DNA of 64,000 nt from the NCBI RefSeq assembly GCF_003850345.1, contig NZ_CP027707.1, positions 558,001-622,000 on the forward strand, read 5' to 3'. Position numbers and translations under genes: made by a program. Every line of letters begins with the position of its first letter. Within the stretch, counting starts at the first letter, position 1. Positions 54,864 to 64,000 of the stretch are shown here, piece after piece. Under the pieces are notes generated by a model that was given only the letters and a program-made list of their open reading frames with translations, was not told the DNA's origin and did not search any database. The DNA is from Pseudomonas chlororaphis subsp. piscium. Lineage in GTDB: Bacteria > Pseudomonadota > Gammaproteobacteria > Pseudomonadales > Pseudomonadaceae.

Positions 54864-54934
54864 GTAGGAGCGAGGCTTGCCCGCGACAGCATCGTGTCAG
54901 TCACAACGTAATCGCGGGCAAGCCTCGCTCCTAC
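54864..54934. repeat. REPIN: inverted pair of REP elements
   Basis: REP core GTAGGAGCGAGGCTTGCCCG plus CGA (54864-54886) and its exact complement (54912-54934), 25 bp apart. It forms a long hairpin in the thiC-cytX gap. The same core appears singly at 4197-4220. It may stabilise or attenuate the thiC transcript ahead of cytX. Confidence 0.92.
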
Positions 54935-54976
54935 GGGTGGGTGATTTTCCAACTGTGTCCCTTCGAGATAGCACCC

Positions 54977-56269
54977 TTGAGCACATCCAGCAACACTTAC
55001 TCTCCCGATCTCGCGGTCCCTGCCGAGCGACGTGTATTCGGCGCGCGCGATCTGTTTTCCCTGTGGTTTTCCCTCGGCATCGGCCTGATGGTGTTGCAGA
55101 CCGGCGCGCTGTTGGCGCCAGGCCTGGGCCTGTCCGGCGCCTTGCTGGCGATCTTTCTCGGTACGACGGTCGGCGTCTTGCTGCTCGCGGCGGTCGGGGT
55201 GATCGGCAGCGATACGGGGCTGTCGTCCATGGCGGCGCTCAAACTCAGCCTCGGTAGTCGCGGCGCGAGCCTGCCGGCGTTGCTCAACCTGCTGCAACTG
55301 GTGGGCTGGGGTTCGTTCGAGATCATCGTCATGCGCGATGCCGCCAGCCTGTTGGGCGGCCGTGCGTTCAGCGAAGGCAGCCTGCTGGCCAGTCCCTTGC
55401 TCTGGACCCTGTTTTTCGGCGCGCTGGCGACCTTGCTCGCGGTCAGCGGGCCGCTGACCTTCGTGCGCAAAATCCTGCGCAAGTGGGGCATCTGGCTGCT
55501 GTTGGCGGCCTGCCTGTGGCTGACCTGGAACCTGTTCGCCAAGGCCGATCTGGCCGCGCTCTGGGCCCAGGCCGGCGACGGCTCCATGCCGCTCGGCGTG
55601 GGCTTCGATATCGCGATCGCCATGCCGTTGTCGTGGTTGCCGCTGATCGCCGACTACTCAAGGTTCGGCAAGCGGGCACGCAATGTCTTTGGCGGTACGG
55701 CGCTGGGATTCTTTATCGGTAACCTGTGGCTGATGAGCCTGGGCGTGGCCTACACCCTGGCCTTTGCGCCGAGCGGTGAAGTCAATGCTCTGTTGCTGGC
55801 CCTGGCCGGCGCGGGCCTGGGGATTCCGCTGTTGCTGATCCTGTTGGACGAGTCGGAAAACGCCTTTGCCGATATCCATTCGGCCGCGGTCTCCAGCGGC
55901 ATTCTGCTGCGCCTGAAAGTCGAGCACCTGGCCCTGGCCATTGGCGTGCTCTGCACCCTGATCGCCTGCCTGGCGCCGTTGGCCCAGTATCAGAACTTCC
56001 TGCTGCTGATCGGCTCGGTGTTCGCGCCGCTGTTCGGCGTGGTGCTGGTGGATCACTTCATCCTGCGCAAGCGCAGTGCACAGGAACTGTCCGTGGGGTG
56101 GCGCTGGCCGGCGTTGCTGGCCTGGCTGGGTGGGGTCAGCACCTATCACCTGCTGGCCAACTTCTACCCGGATGTTGGCGCAACCCTGCCGTCACTGGTG
56201 CTGGCAGGGCTGCTGCAAGGGCTGCTGGGACGGGCTTTCAGCCACGGCCAGGAAACAGCTCGGGCTTGA
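54977..56269 (+). CDS. cytX: CytX-type hydroxymethylpyrimidine/cytosine permease
   Basis: NCS1-family transporter of 430 residues with about 12 hydrophobic helices. The best start is a TTG at 54977 (MSTSSNTYSPDLAVPAERRV) with weak GAGATAG upstream; no ATG or GTG is available near the family N terminus. The helix-1 region FSLWFSLGIGLMVLQTGALL, the DYSRFGKRARNVFGG segment and VDHFILRKR are typical. Location directly after the TPP-regulated thiC supports uptake of the thiamine precursor HMP. The REPIN lies between the two. Its 3' end overlaps the convergent lipoprotein gene by 32 bp. Confidence 0.85.
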   Translation: MSTSSNTYSPDLAVPAERRVFGARDLFSLWFSLGIGLMVLQTGALLAPGLGLSGALLAIFLGTTVGVLLLAAVGVIGSDTGLSSMAALKLSLGSRGASLPALLNLLQLVGWGSFEIIVMRDAASLLGGRAFSEGSLLASPLLWTLFFGALATLLAVSGPLTFVRKILRKWGIWLLLAACLWLTWNLFAKADLAALWAQAGDGSMPLGVGFDIAIAMPLSWLPLIADYSRFGKRARNVFGGTALGFFIGNLWLMSLGVAYTLAFAPSGEVNALLLALAGAGLGIPLLLILLDESENAFADIHSAAVSSGILLRLKVEHLALAIGVLCTLIACLAPLAQYQNFLLLIGSVFAPLFGVVLVDHFILRKRSAQELSVGWRWPALLAWLGGVSTYHLLANFYPDVGATLPSLVLAGLLQGLLGRAFSHGQETARA

Positions 56270-56984
56270 GAATGCCGTTCAGGCGGTTGTAAGGGATCTT
56301 CAGTTCGATATGGCCCAGCGCGTAAGGCGCGATCACCGATACGTTGTACTTGAGGATCACGCCGCCGTAGGTCAGCGCCACGTTCGGGGTTTTCTGGAAC
56401 GGCCAGGTCTTGATGAACTCCGGCTCCTGGTCCAGCTTCGTGCTGATCAGCCAGCTGTTGTGGGCCACCTGGGCGGCCTTCCAGAACGCGGCTTCCTGGC
56501 CCGGGCGCAGCATGTCGGACAGGGTCAGTTCCTTGTGCAGCTCGCGGGAGTAGTTGATGAAGCCGCGGCCGGGCGTGCCGTGGGCGCCGCCGGTGTCCAG
56601 GTAGCTGGCCAGTTCGATGATCACCAGGCCGTCATGCTGTTCGCGTACCTTGGCTTGCAGGTACATGCTGTTGCGGCTGTCGGCCTCGCGCAGGAACTTC
56701 TCCCGGTAGGCGCTCAGCGTCGCTGGCACGGCCTGGTCCGCAGTGGCGCGGGTCATCTGCAGCAGGCGCTTTTCAATCAGCGCATCGAGCTGCGGCTCGT
56801 CGGCGAAGTGCACGGTGTCGATGTTCACCAGCGGGCAATCCTGATTGCTGCAGCCGGGCTTGATCTGTTCCGACTTGTCGCTGGTGCTTTGCAGGGGCTT
56901 TTGATAGCTGGGTTGGAACAGGCTTTGGCAGGCGCCCAGGGTCAGGGCCAGGCAAGCCACGGAAGCGATTTTAAGAAGCGACAT
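56238..56984 (-). CDS. Lipoprotein with DUF3298/RsiV-like domain
   Basis: A 248-residue exported protein. The N terminus MSLLKIASVACLALTLGACQ ends in the lipobox LGAC, so it is a predicted lipoprotein acylated at Cys19. The mature part includes HDGLVIIELASYLDTGGAHG and the C-terminal LTLSDMLRPGQEAAFWKAAQ, typical of the DUF3298/DUF4163 fold seen in anti-sigma factor RsiV. The start is at 56984 after AAGGACGCAC. It is divergent from nudF. Role unknown; the matching P. aeruginosa position is PA4972. Confidence 0.85.
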   Translation of the reverse strand: MSLLKIASVACLALTLGACQSLFQPSYQKPLQSTSDKSEQIKPGCSNQDCPLVNIDTVHFADEPQLDALIEKRLLQMTRATADQAVPATLSAYREKFLREADSRNSMYLQAKVREQHDGLVIIELASYLDTGGAHGTPGRGFINYSRELHKELTLSDMLRPGQEAAFWKAAQVAHNSWLISTKLDQEPEFIKTWPFQKTPNVALTYGGVILKYNVSVIAPYALGHIELKIPYNRLNGILKPELFPGRG

Positions 56985-57207
56985 GTGCGTCCTTGATAAA
57001 CCAGAGGTAGGCAAAAGTTACCGGCTTCGACTGCCTGCGGGGCAATCAGTTCGCCACTAAGCTCAATAGAGGCAATTAGATTAGGTTTGCCCCCTTGCCG
57101 TCTATCCCGCTGATGGCAAAGGGGCTGCATCATCGGTCACCGGCGCGTTAGGATGGCGCGAAGTCGAGGGGGAGCCTCGGATCGGATTGCAGGAAACGAG
57201 GATTGCT

Positions 57208-57825
57208 ATGACGGACTTTGCCAACACCACGCCGACCACTGTCGATATCGTTCGGCGCGAGAAATGCTTCCAGGGTTTTTATCAGCTCGACCGGGTGCAA
57301 CTGCGCCACGAGCTGTTTGCCGGTGGCATGGGGCGCGAGATCAGTCGTGAAATCTTTGTGCGTCATGATGCTGTCTGCGTCCTGCCGTACGATCCGCAAC
57401 GCGATGAAGTGGTCTTGATCGAGCAGTTTCGCGTCGGCGCCATGGGGAAGACCGCCAACCCCTGGTTGATCGAACTGGTCGCCGGTCTGATCGACAAGGA
57501 CGAGCAGCCGGAAGAAGTTGCTCACCGCGAGGCGCAGGAGGAAGCTGGGCTGACATTCTCCGCGCTGTGGCCGATGACCCAGTATTTCCCGTCGCCGGGG
57601 GGCAGTACCGAATTCGTGCATCTGTACCTGGGGCGTTGCGACAGCAGCGGTGCCGGTGGCCTGCACGGGCTGGTGGAAGAGGCGGAGGATATCCGCGTGT
57701 CGGTCTGGGCTTTCGAAGACGCACTGCAGGCGGTAAGGGATGGGCGGATTTCCAACGCGGCGAGCATTATTGCCTTGCAATGGCTGGCTTTGAACCGCGT
57801 TGAAGTGAGGGGGTTATGGTCGTAA
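57208..57825 (+). CDS. nudF: ADP-ribose pyrophosphatase (Nudix)
   Basis: Hydrolyses ADP-ribose to AMP and ribose-5-phosphate. The protein has 205 residues from the ATG at 57208, with GAGG 5-8 nt upstream. A complete Nudix box is present: GLIDKDEQPEEVAHREAQEE followed by AGL. The N-terminal dimerisation part (CFQGFYQLDRVQLRHELFAG) and the PSPGGSTEFVHLYLG loop match the NudF subfamily. In the 223-bp divergent gap upstream, an imperfect hairpin GCCCCcTTGCC / GGCAAaGGGGC lies at about 57091-57125. The 3' end overlaps the next gene by 10 bp. Confidence 0.94.
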   Translation: MTDFANTTPTTVDIVRREKCFQGFYQLDRVQLRHELFAGGMGREISREIFVRHDAVCVLPYDPQRDEVVLIEQFRVGAMGKTANPWLIELVAGLIDKDEQPEEVAHREAQEEAGLTFSALWPMTQYFPSPGGSTEFVHLYLGRCDSSGAGGLHGLVEEAEDIRVSVWAFEDALQAVRDGRISNAASIIALQWLALNRVEVRGLWS

Positions 57826-58268
57826 ACAAAGTGCGCGATCGCTATCGGGTCGATCTCGTGGGGCTGCAAGCGTCCTGCGAGGCCAACTATGCCCGGCTGA
57901 TGCGCCTGTTGCCCGACATGCGCAACCAGCCGGTGGCGCGGCGGATCGCGGTGACCCAGGGTGACCAGATGCTCGGCGTGCTGGCGCTGGAGGTGTTGCT
58001 GGCCTGTCCTTACACCACCACCCTGCAGGTGCGCCAGGAACACAGCCTGCCCTGGCTGCCGGTGCCGCAGCTGGAAGTGCAGGTCTACCACGACGCGCGC
58101 ATGGCCGAGGTCATCAGTGCCGAGCATGCCCGGCGCTTTCGTGGCATCTACCCGTATCCGAACGCCTTCATGCACCAGCCGGACGAGAAGGCCCAGCTCA
58201 ATGTGTTTCTCGGCGAATGGCTGAGCCACTGCCTGGCTTGCGGTCATGAGTTCGAGGCCGTGCGATAG
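57816..58268 (+). CDS. DUF1249 protein (YqiB-like)
   Basis: A 150-residue protein of the DUF1249 family. It begins MVVNKVRDRYRVDLVGLQAS, has CEANYARLMRLLPDM, and ends with a strand/helix pair around DEKAQLNVFLGEWLSHCLAC. It has no known activity. It is always found between nudF and cpdA in this lineage, and its ATG is inside nudF, so expression is coupled. The conserved linkage suggests a role near nucleotide or cAMP metabolism, but this is only context. Confidence 0.88.
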   Translation: MVVNKVRDRYRVDLVGLQASCEANYARLMRLLPDMRNQPVARRIAVTQGDQMLGVLALEVLLACPYTTTLQVRQEHSLPWLPVPQLEVQVYHDARMAEVISAEHARRFRGIYPYPNAFMHQPDEKAQLNVFLGEWLSHCLACGHEFEAVR

Positions 58269-58367
58269 ATGTGAACTGCGTCCGGTTCGCCGGTTTCCTC
58301 TTTTGAATTTCCCCCAGCATAATTGCCTCCATTCCTCACTTCCCGTGACACGCCCTGGGAGGCCGCC

Positions 58368-59183
58368 TTGCCGAGCGCATCCACTCTGACCACCGACGAT
58401 CCCGTGTTGCTGGTGCAGCTGTCCGACAGTCATCTGTTCGCCGAAGCGGACGGTACGCTGCTGGGCATGAATACCCGCGACAGCCTGCAGCGGGTGATCG
58501 AACTGGTGCTGGAGCAGCAGCCGCGGATCGACCTGATGCTGGCCACGGGCGACCTGTCCCAGGACGGTACGCTGGAGTCCTATCAGCTATTTCGTGACAT
58601 GACCCGGCAGATTCCGGCGCCGGCGCGCTGGATTCCCGGCAACCACGACGAGCCGCAGATCATGGCGCAGGCGGCGACCCAGAGTTCGTTGCTGGCGCCG
58701 GTGGTGGACATCGGCAACTGGCGGATCACCCTGCTCGACTCGGCCGTACCGGGTTCGGTACCGGGCTATCTGCAGGACGAGCAGCTGCAGTTGCTGGCCA
58801 GTGCCCTGAGCGAAGCCCCCGAACGCCATCATTTGGTGTGCCTGCATCATCATCCGGTTTCCATCGGTTGTGCCTGGATGGAACCCATCGGGCTGCGCAA
58901 TCCGCATGCGCTGTTCGCCGTGCTGGAGCGTTTTCCGCAGGCGCGTGCGGTGCTCTGGGGCCATGTGCATCAGGAAATCGACCGTCAGCAGGGGCCTTTG
59001 CGCCTGCTGGCGTCGCCCTCGACCTGCATTCAGTTCGAGCCGGGCAGCGAGGATTTCAAGGTCGGCGAAACCGCGCCGGGTTATCGCTGGCTGCGTCTGC
59101 TGCCCGATGGACGCCTGGAAACCGGTGTCGAGCGGGTCACCGGCTTCGATTTCGAGGTCGATTACGGCAGCGACGGCTACTGA
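58368..59183 (+). CDS. cpdA: 3',5'-cyclic-AMP phosphodiesterase CpdA
   Basis: Class III metallophosphoesterase that hydrolyses cAMP and so limits Vfr/CRP-type signalling. The protein has 271 residues from a TTG at 58368, which has a good GGGAGG 6 nt upstream. Metal motifs in order are QLSDSHLF, TGDLSQDG, PGNHDEP, CLHHHPV and GHVHQE. A CATAAT -10-like element at 58318-58323 could give it a separate promoter. It follows DUF1249 after 99 bp. Confidence 0.93.
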   Translation: MPSASTLTTDDPVLLVQLSDSHLFAEADGTLLGMNTRDSLQRVIELVLEQQPRIDLMLATGDLSQDGTLESYQLFRDMTRQIPAPARWIPGNHDEPQIMAQAATQSSLLAPVVDIGNWRITLLDSAVPGSVPGYLQDEQLQLLASALSEAPERHHLVCLHHHPVSIGCAWMEPIGLRNPHALFAVLERFPQARAVLWGHVHQEIDRQQGPLRLLASPSTCIQFEPGSEDFKVGETAPGYRWLRLLPDGRLETGVERVTGFDFEVDYGSDGY

Positions 59184-59260
59184 TTCCGCCCCGGAGCCGC
59201 AGTCCGAGGCGGCAGGACAAAGGGATACACCTGAACACAAGTCAAGCGGCGATACACCCT

Positions 59261-59296
59261 GTAAACTGCGCCTTTTTGCACGATGCAAAGGGAGTG
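59261..59296 (+). promoter_or_regulatory. yqiA leader: -10 element and ribosome-site hairpin
   Basis: TAAACT (about 59261-59266) is a plausible -10. A perfect palindrome TTTGCA-cga-TGCAAA (59275-59289) follows immediately and abuts the GGGAG ribosome-binding site. Upstream CC can pair with the first GG of that site, so the hairpin may restrict ribosome access. Confidence 0.45.
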
Positions 59297-59299
59297 CGC

Positions 59300-59908
59300 A
59301 TGTCCGGTTCGATCCTGTATATCCACGGCTTCAACAGCGCGCCGGCGTCGAAGAAGGCTAGCCAGTTGATCGCTGTCATGGAGGCGATCGGCCGCGGTGA
59401 ACAGTTGCGTGTGCCGGCCCTGCATCATCATCCTCGCGAGGCCATTGGCCAGTTGGAGCAGGCGATTGCCGAACTCGGACGGCCGCTGCTGGTCGGCAGC
59501 TCTCTCGGCGGCTACTATGCCACTCACCTTGCCGAGCGCCATGGCCTGAAAGCCCTGCTGATCAACCCCGCGGTCAGTCCGCACCGGATGTTCGACGGTT
59601 TTCTGGGCACGCAGACCAACCTCTACACCGGGGAAACCTGGGAATTGACCCATGACCACGTGACGGCCCTGGCCGAACTGGAAGTGCCGGCGCCCCAGGA
59701 CCCGCAGCGGTTCCAGGTCTGGCTGCAGACAGGTGACGAGACGCTGGACTATCGCAGCGCCCAGCTGTATTACCGAGCCTGTGCCTTGCGCATCCAGGCC
59801 GGCGGCGACCATAGTTTCCAGGGTTTTGCCGGACAATTGCCGGCGTTGTTGAGTTTTGCCGGCATCGGCCCGGATCAGTACCAGGCGATCGATTTCACCT
59901 CGCTGTGA
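59300..59908 (+). CDS. yqiA: YqiA-family esterase
   Basis: Alpha/beta-hydrolase of 202 residues from the ATG at 59300, with GGGAG upstream. It begins MSGSILYIHGFNSAPASKKA. The nucleophile elbow is VGSSLGGYYA, and the catalytic His is in AGGDHSFQGF, with Asp expected in TGDETLDY. E. coli YqiA is an esterase acting on palmitoyl-CoA and p-nitrophenyl esters. It lies immediately upstream of parE (42-bp gap), a conserved arrangement. Confidence 0.92.
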   Translation: MSGSILYIHGFNSAPASKKASQLIAVMEAIGRGEQLRVPALHHHPREAIGQLEQAIAELGRPLLVGSSLGGYYATHLAERHGLKALLINPAVSPHRMFDGFLGTQTNLYTGETWELTHDHVTALAELEVPAPQDPQRFQVWLQTGDETLDYRSAQLYYRACALRIQAGGDHSFQGFAGQLPALLSFAGIGPDQYQAIDFTSL

Positions 59909-59950
59909 AACCTCGCTTCTATTTCATTGAACGACTAACGACGAGACCCC

Positions 59951-61858
59951 ATGGCCACTCCCAGCGCTAGCTCTTATAACGCAGACGCCATCGAAGTCCT
60001 CTCGGGCCTCGACCCGGTGCGCAAACGCCCGGGCATGTACACCGACACCACCCGGCCGAACCACCTCGCCCAGGAAGTCATCGACAACAGTGTCGACGAA
60101 GCCCTGGCGGGGCACGCGAAGTCGATCCAGGTCATCCTGCATGCCGATCATTCCCTGGAAGTGTCCGATGACGGTCGCGGCATGCCGGTGGACATTCACC
60201 CGGAAGAGGGCGTGTCCGGTGTCGAGCTGATCCTCACCAAGCTCCATGCGGGCGGCAAGTTTTCCAACAAGAACTACCAGTTCTCCGGCGGTCTGCACGG
60301 GGTGGGTATTTCCGTGGTCAACGCCCTGTCGAACCAGGTACGGGTGCGTGTCAAGCGGGACGGCAACGAATACCAGATGACCTTCGCCGACGGCTTCAAG
60401 GCCACCGAACTGGAAGTGGTCGGCAGCGTCGGCAAGCGCAATACCGGGACCAGCGTGTATTTCGCCCCGGATCCGAAATACTTCGATTCGCCAAAATTCT
60501 CCGTCAGCCGCCTCAAGCATGTGCTCAAGGCCAAGGCCGTGTTGTGCCCGGGGCTGCTGGTCAGCTTCGAAGACAAAGGCACCGGCGAGAAGGTCGAGTG
60601 GCATTACGAGGACGGCCTGCGTTCCTATCTGGTGGACGCGGTCAGCGAATTCGAACGCCTGCCGACCGAACCTTTCTGCGGCAGTCTGGCGGGTAACAAG
60701 GAAGCGGTGGACTGGGCTCTGCTGTGGTTGCCGGAAGGCGGCGACAGCGTGCAGGAAAGCTACGTCAACCTGATCCCGACCGCCCAGGGCGGTACCCACG
60801 TCAACGGTTTGCGCCAGGGCCTGCTGGACGCCATGCGCGAGTTCTGCGAATTCCGCAACCTGCTGCCGCGTGGCCTGAAGCTGGCGCCGGAAGACGTCTG
60901 GGAGCGCATCGCCTTCGTGCTGTCGATGAAGATGCAGGACGCGCAGTTCTCCGGCCAGACCAAGGAACGCCTGTCGTCCCGCGAGGCGGCCGCCTTCGTT
61001 TCGGGCGTGGTCAAGGATGCGTTCAGTCTGTGGCTCAACGCCAACCCGGAGCTGGGCATGCAACTGGCGGAGCTGGCCATCAGCAACGCCGGCCGTCGCC
61101 TCAAGGCCAGCAAGAAGGTCGAGCGCAAGCGCATTACCCAGGGCCCGGCACTGCCAGGCAAGCTGGCGGACTGCGCTGGCCAGGACCCGATGCGTTCCGA
61201 GCTGTTCCTGGTGGAAGGTGATTCCGCTGGTGGTTCGGCCAAGCAGGCGCGGGACAAGGAATTCCAGGCGATCCTGCCGCTGCGCGGCAAGATCCTCAAC
61301 ACCTGGGAAGTCGACGGCAGCGAAGTCCTGGCCAGCCAGGAAGTGCACAACATCGCCGTGGCCATCGGAGTCGACCCGGGCGCCGAGGACATGAGCCAGC
61401 TGCGCTACGGCAAGATCTGCATCCTCGCCGACGCCGACTCCGACGGCTTGCACATCGCGACGCTGCTCTGCGCGCTGTTCGTCCAGCATTTCCGCCCGCT
61501 GGTGGACGCCGGTCACGTCTACGTGGCGATGCCGCCGCTGTACCGCATCGACCTGGGCAAGGAAATCTACTACGCCCTCGACGAAGCCGAGCGCGACGGT
61601 ATCCTCGATCGCCTGGTGGCCGAGAAGAAGCGTGGCAAGCCGCAGGTCACCCGATTCAAGGGCCTGGGTGAAATGAACCCGCCGCAACTGCGCGAAACCA
61701 CCATGGACCCGAACACCCGGCGCCTGGTGCAGTTGACCCTTGGTGAAGACTTCGCCGCGACTTCGGAAATGATGGACATGCTGCTGGCGAAGAAACGCGC
61801 CGGCGATCGCAAGAGCTGGCTGGAGTCCAAGGGCAACCTGGCCGAGGTTCTGGCCTGA
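59951..61858 (+). CDS. parE: DNA topoisomerase IV subunit B
   Basis: ATPase subunit that decatenates daughter chromosomes with ParC. The protein has 635 residues. The GHKL ATPase motifs are DNSVDEALAGHAK, DDGRGMPVD and GGLHGVGISVVNAL. The TOPRIM region carries VEGDSAGGSAKQARDKEFQA and ILADADSDGLHI. The quinolone-resistance region shows no evident change from the usual sequence. The last base of its TGA is the first of the next ATG. Confidence 0.98.
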   Translation: MATPSASSYNADAIEVLSGLDPVRKRPGMYTDTTRPNHLAQEVIDNSVDEALAGHAKSIQVILHADHSLEVSDDGRGMPVDIHPEEGVSGVELILTKLHAGGKFSNKNYQFSGGLHGVGISVVNALSNQVRVRVKRDGNEYQMTFADGFKATELEVVGSVGKRNTGTSVYFAPDPKYFDSPKFSVSRLKHVLKAKAVLCPGLLVSFEDKGTGEKVEWHYEDGLRSYLVDAVSEFERLPTEPFCGSLAGNKEAVDWALLWLPEGGDSVQESYVNLIPTAQGGTHVNGLRQGLLDAMREFCEFRNLLPRGLKLAPEDVWERIAFVLSMKMQDAQFSGQTKERLSSREAAAFVSGVVKDAFSLWLNANPELGMQLAELAISNAGRRLKASKKVERKRITQGPALPGKLADCAGQDPMRSELFLVEGDSAGGSAKQARDKEFQAILPLRGKILNTWEVDGSEVLASQEVHNIAVAIGVDPGAEDMSQLRYGKICILADADSDGLHIATLLCALFVQHFRPLVDAGHVYVAMPPLYRIDLGKEIYYALDEAERDGILDRLVAEKKRGKPQVTRFKGLGEMNPPQLRETTMDPNTRRLVQLTLGEDFAATSEMMDMLLAKKRAGDRKSWLESKGNLAEVLA

Positions 61859-62837
61859 TGCGCAGAGGCTTTGCCCTGGCGTTACTGCTATTGGCGACCT
61901 CGGCGATGGCCGACCCCTTGCCCGAGTTGAGGCTGCTGGCCGAGCATCCGGTGGACGGCATGCGCGGCGGCAACCTGTCGGGGCTGGCGTTGTGCGGCAA
62001 GGAGCTGTGGACGGTATCCGACCGTGACGATGACCAGATCTATCGGCTCGATACCAGCGACCGGGTCTGGCAGGCCGAAACCGTGCGCATCGACGTGCCG
62101 CCGGTGCCGGACAGCGGTTTGCCCTGGGGTTTGAACTCACGCACCTGGGTCGCTTCGTTCGTGCGCGGCGGCGACCTGGATTTCGAGGGCATCACCTGCG
62201 ACAGCGCCGGCAACAAGTATGTGGTCAGCGAATCTCACGCGGCGGTGTTGCAACTGCCGCCGACGGGTTCGGCCGCCTGGCTGAAGATTTCGCCGATCAT
62301 GGTGCGCGAGGCGCGGGCCAGCGGTATGTTGCTGCACTTCAATGCCCTGTTCGAAGGCCTGGCGGTCAACCCGGCCGGCGACAAGATCTGGCTGGCCGCC
62401 GAGCGCGAGCGCCGCGGGCTGCTGTTGATCAAGCGCCAGCAGAGTGTCTGGGACTGCGACGGCGGCTGTGTGCTGCTCAGCGAGGCCGGGCTGGAAATGC
62501 AGCCCCCGCAGATGCCCAAGGCCAAGGCGGTGTCTCGGGATTTCGCCGACCTGTCGCTGTTCGAGGGCAAGTTGTTCACCCTCGAGCGCAATGCGTTTCA
62601 GGTCTGTCGTCGCGATGCGGCGACGGCCAAGGTCGAGCGTTGTTGGTCGTTTGCCGCCGAGGCGTTGCAGGAACACCGGCGTTATCCACAGGACTATGGC
62701 CTGACCGAGGCGCTGGTGGTGGATGCCGAAGGCGCCTGGATCGGTGTGGATAACAACACCGGAGCCCGTGCAGACGGTGAAAAACGCCCGATCATCTGGC
62801 GCTTCGACGCGCCCGAGGGCGGTTGGGGGGCCAAGCC

Positions 62838-62841
<4 letters not shown>
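61858..62841 (+). CDS. Exported esterase-like-activity-of-phytase family protein
   Basis: A 327-residue secreted or periplasmic protein. The signal peptide MRRGFALALLLLATSAMA is followed by a repeat-rich beta fold with segments such as GGNLSGLALCGKELWTVSDR, GDLDFEGITCDSAGNKYVVS and NALFEGLAVNPAGDKIWLAA. These match the phytase-like beta-propeller family PF13449. Cysteines come in pairs, compatible with disulfides. The start overlaps the parE stop by one base and its stop overlaps the next GTG. Substrate unknown. Confidence 0.83.

Positions 62842-64000
<1,159 letters not shown>

Noticed and set aside
59924..62140. A 738-codon open frame antisense to parE
   Set aside because: It is a shadow of parE and the start of the next gene, with no motif or independent support.

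Overview
The window looks like a chromosomal segment of a fluorescent Pseudomonas (P. fluorescens species complex). The evidence is the high G+C, the gene order (dipA-aceF-aceE-glnE, the waa/wap LPS-core cluster, waaA, tolC, thiC, nudF-cpdA-yqiA-parE-parC) and REP elements of the GTAGGAGCGAGGCTTGCCCGCGA and TGTAGCCGCTGCCG types. The exact species cannot be fixed from the sequence alone. No tRNA, rRNA, CRISPR array, insertion sequence, integrase or prophage was seen. Every gene appears intact except the two cut by the window edges (a chemoreceptor at the left, parC at the right).

Layout. 1-4.1 kb: a chemoreceptor 5' part, a small coiled-coil/ZapA-like pair, and a long acyl-CoA dehydrogenase. 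4.3-10.2 kb: the divergent proline-utilisation pair putA/putP around a 461-bp control region holding five exact GTTGCA boxes. 10.4-14.7 kb: rlmJ, msrA and the c-di-GMP phosphodiesterase gene dipA. 15-22.9 kb: aceF and aceE (pyruvate dehydrogenase E2 and E1) divergent from glnE, with two GTAGTnnnACTAC palindromes at the aceE promoter.

23-45 kb is a long LPS-core locus. A first tightly overlapping set (waaF-waaC-waaG-waaP-wapP-wapQ-tandem kinase) builds and phosphorylates the heptose core. A second overlapping set (wapO carbamoyltransferase, wapH glycosyltransferase, mig-14, dnpA deacetylase) decorates it. Next come three glycosyltransferases, a further kinase-like gene on the opposite strand, waaL ligase and msbA flippase. 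Between msbA and hldE sits the most unusual feature: a two-gene sulfation module (PAPS-dependent sulfotransferase plus stand-alone APS kinase CysC). hldE then supplies the ADP-heptose used by waaC and waaF.

45-50.9 kb: an operon of an FAD oxidoreductase, an aldo/keto reductase and a protein with a Nudix-like box; an SMR efflux gene divergent from a LysR regulator; and waaA (Kdo transferase). 51-56.3 kb: tolC, then a TPP riboswitch controlling thiC and probably the pyrimidine transporter cytX, with a REPIN between them. 56.2-64 kb: a DUF3298-type lipoprotein, nudF, a DUF1249 protein, cpdA, yqiA, parE, two small envelope-type proteins and the start of parC.

The main candidate for an undescribed system is LPS or surface-glycan sulfation encoded inside the core locus. 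It is supported by the multi-kinase decoration set, in which several members have altered catalytic motifs. Secondary leads are the paired palindromes at aceE, the Nudix-like box protein, and the ZapA-like pair without an adjacent 6S RNA gene.
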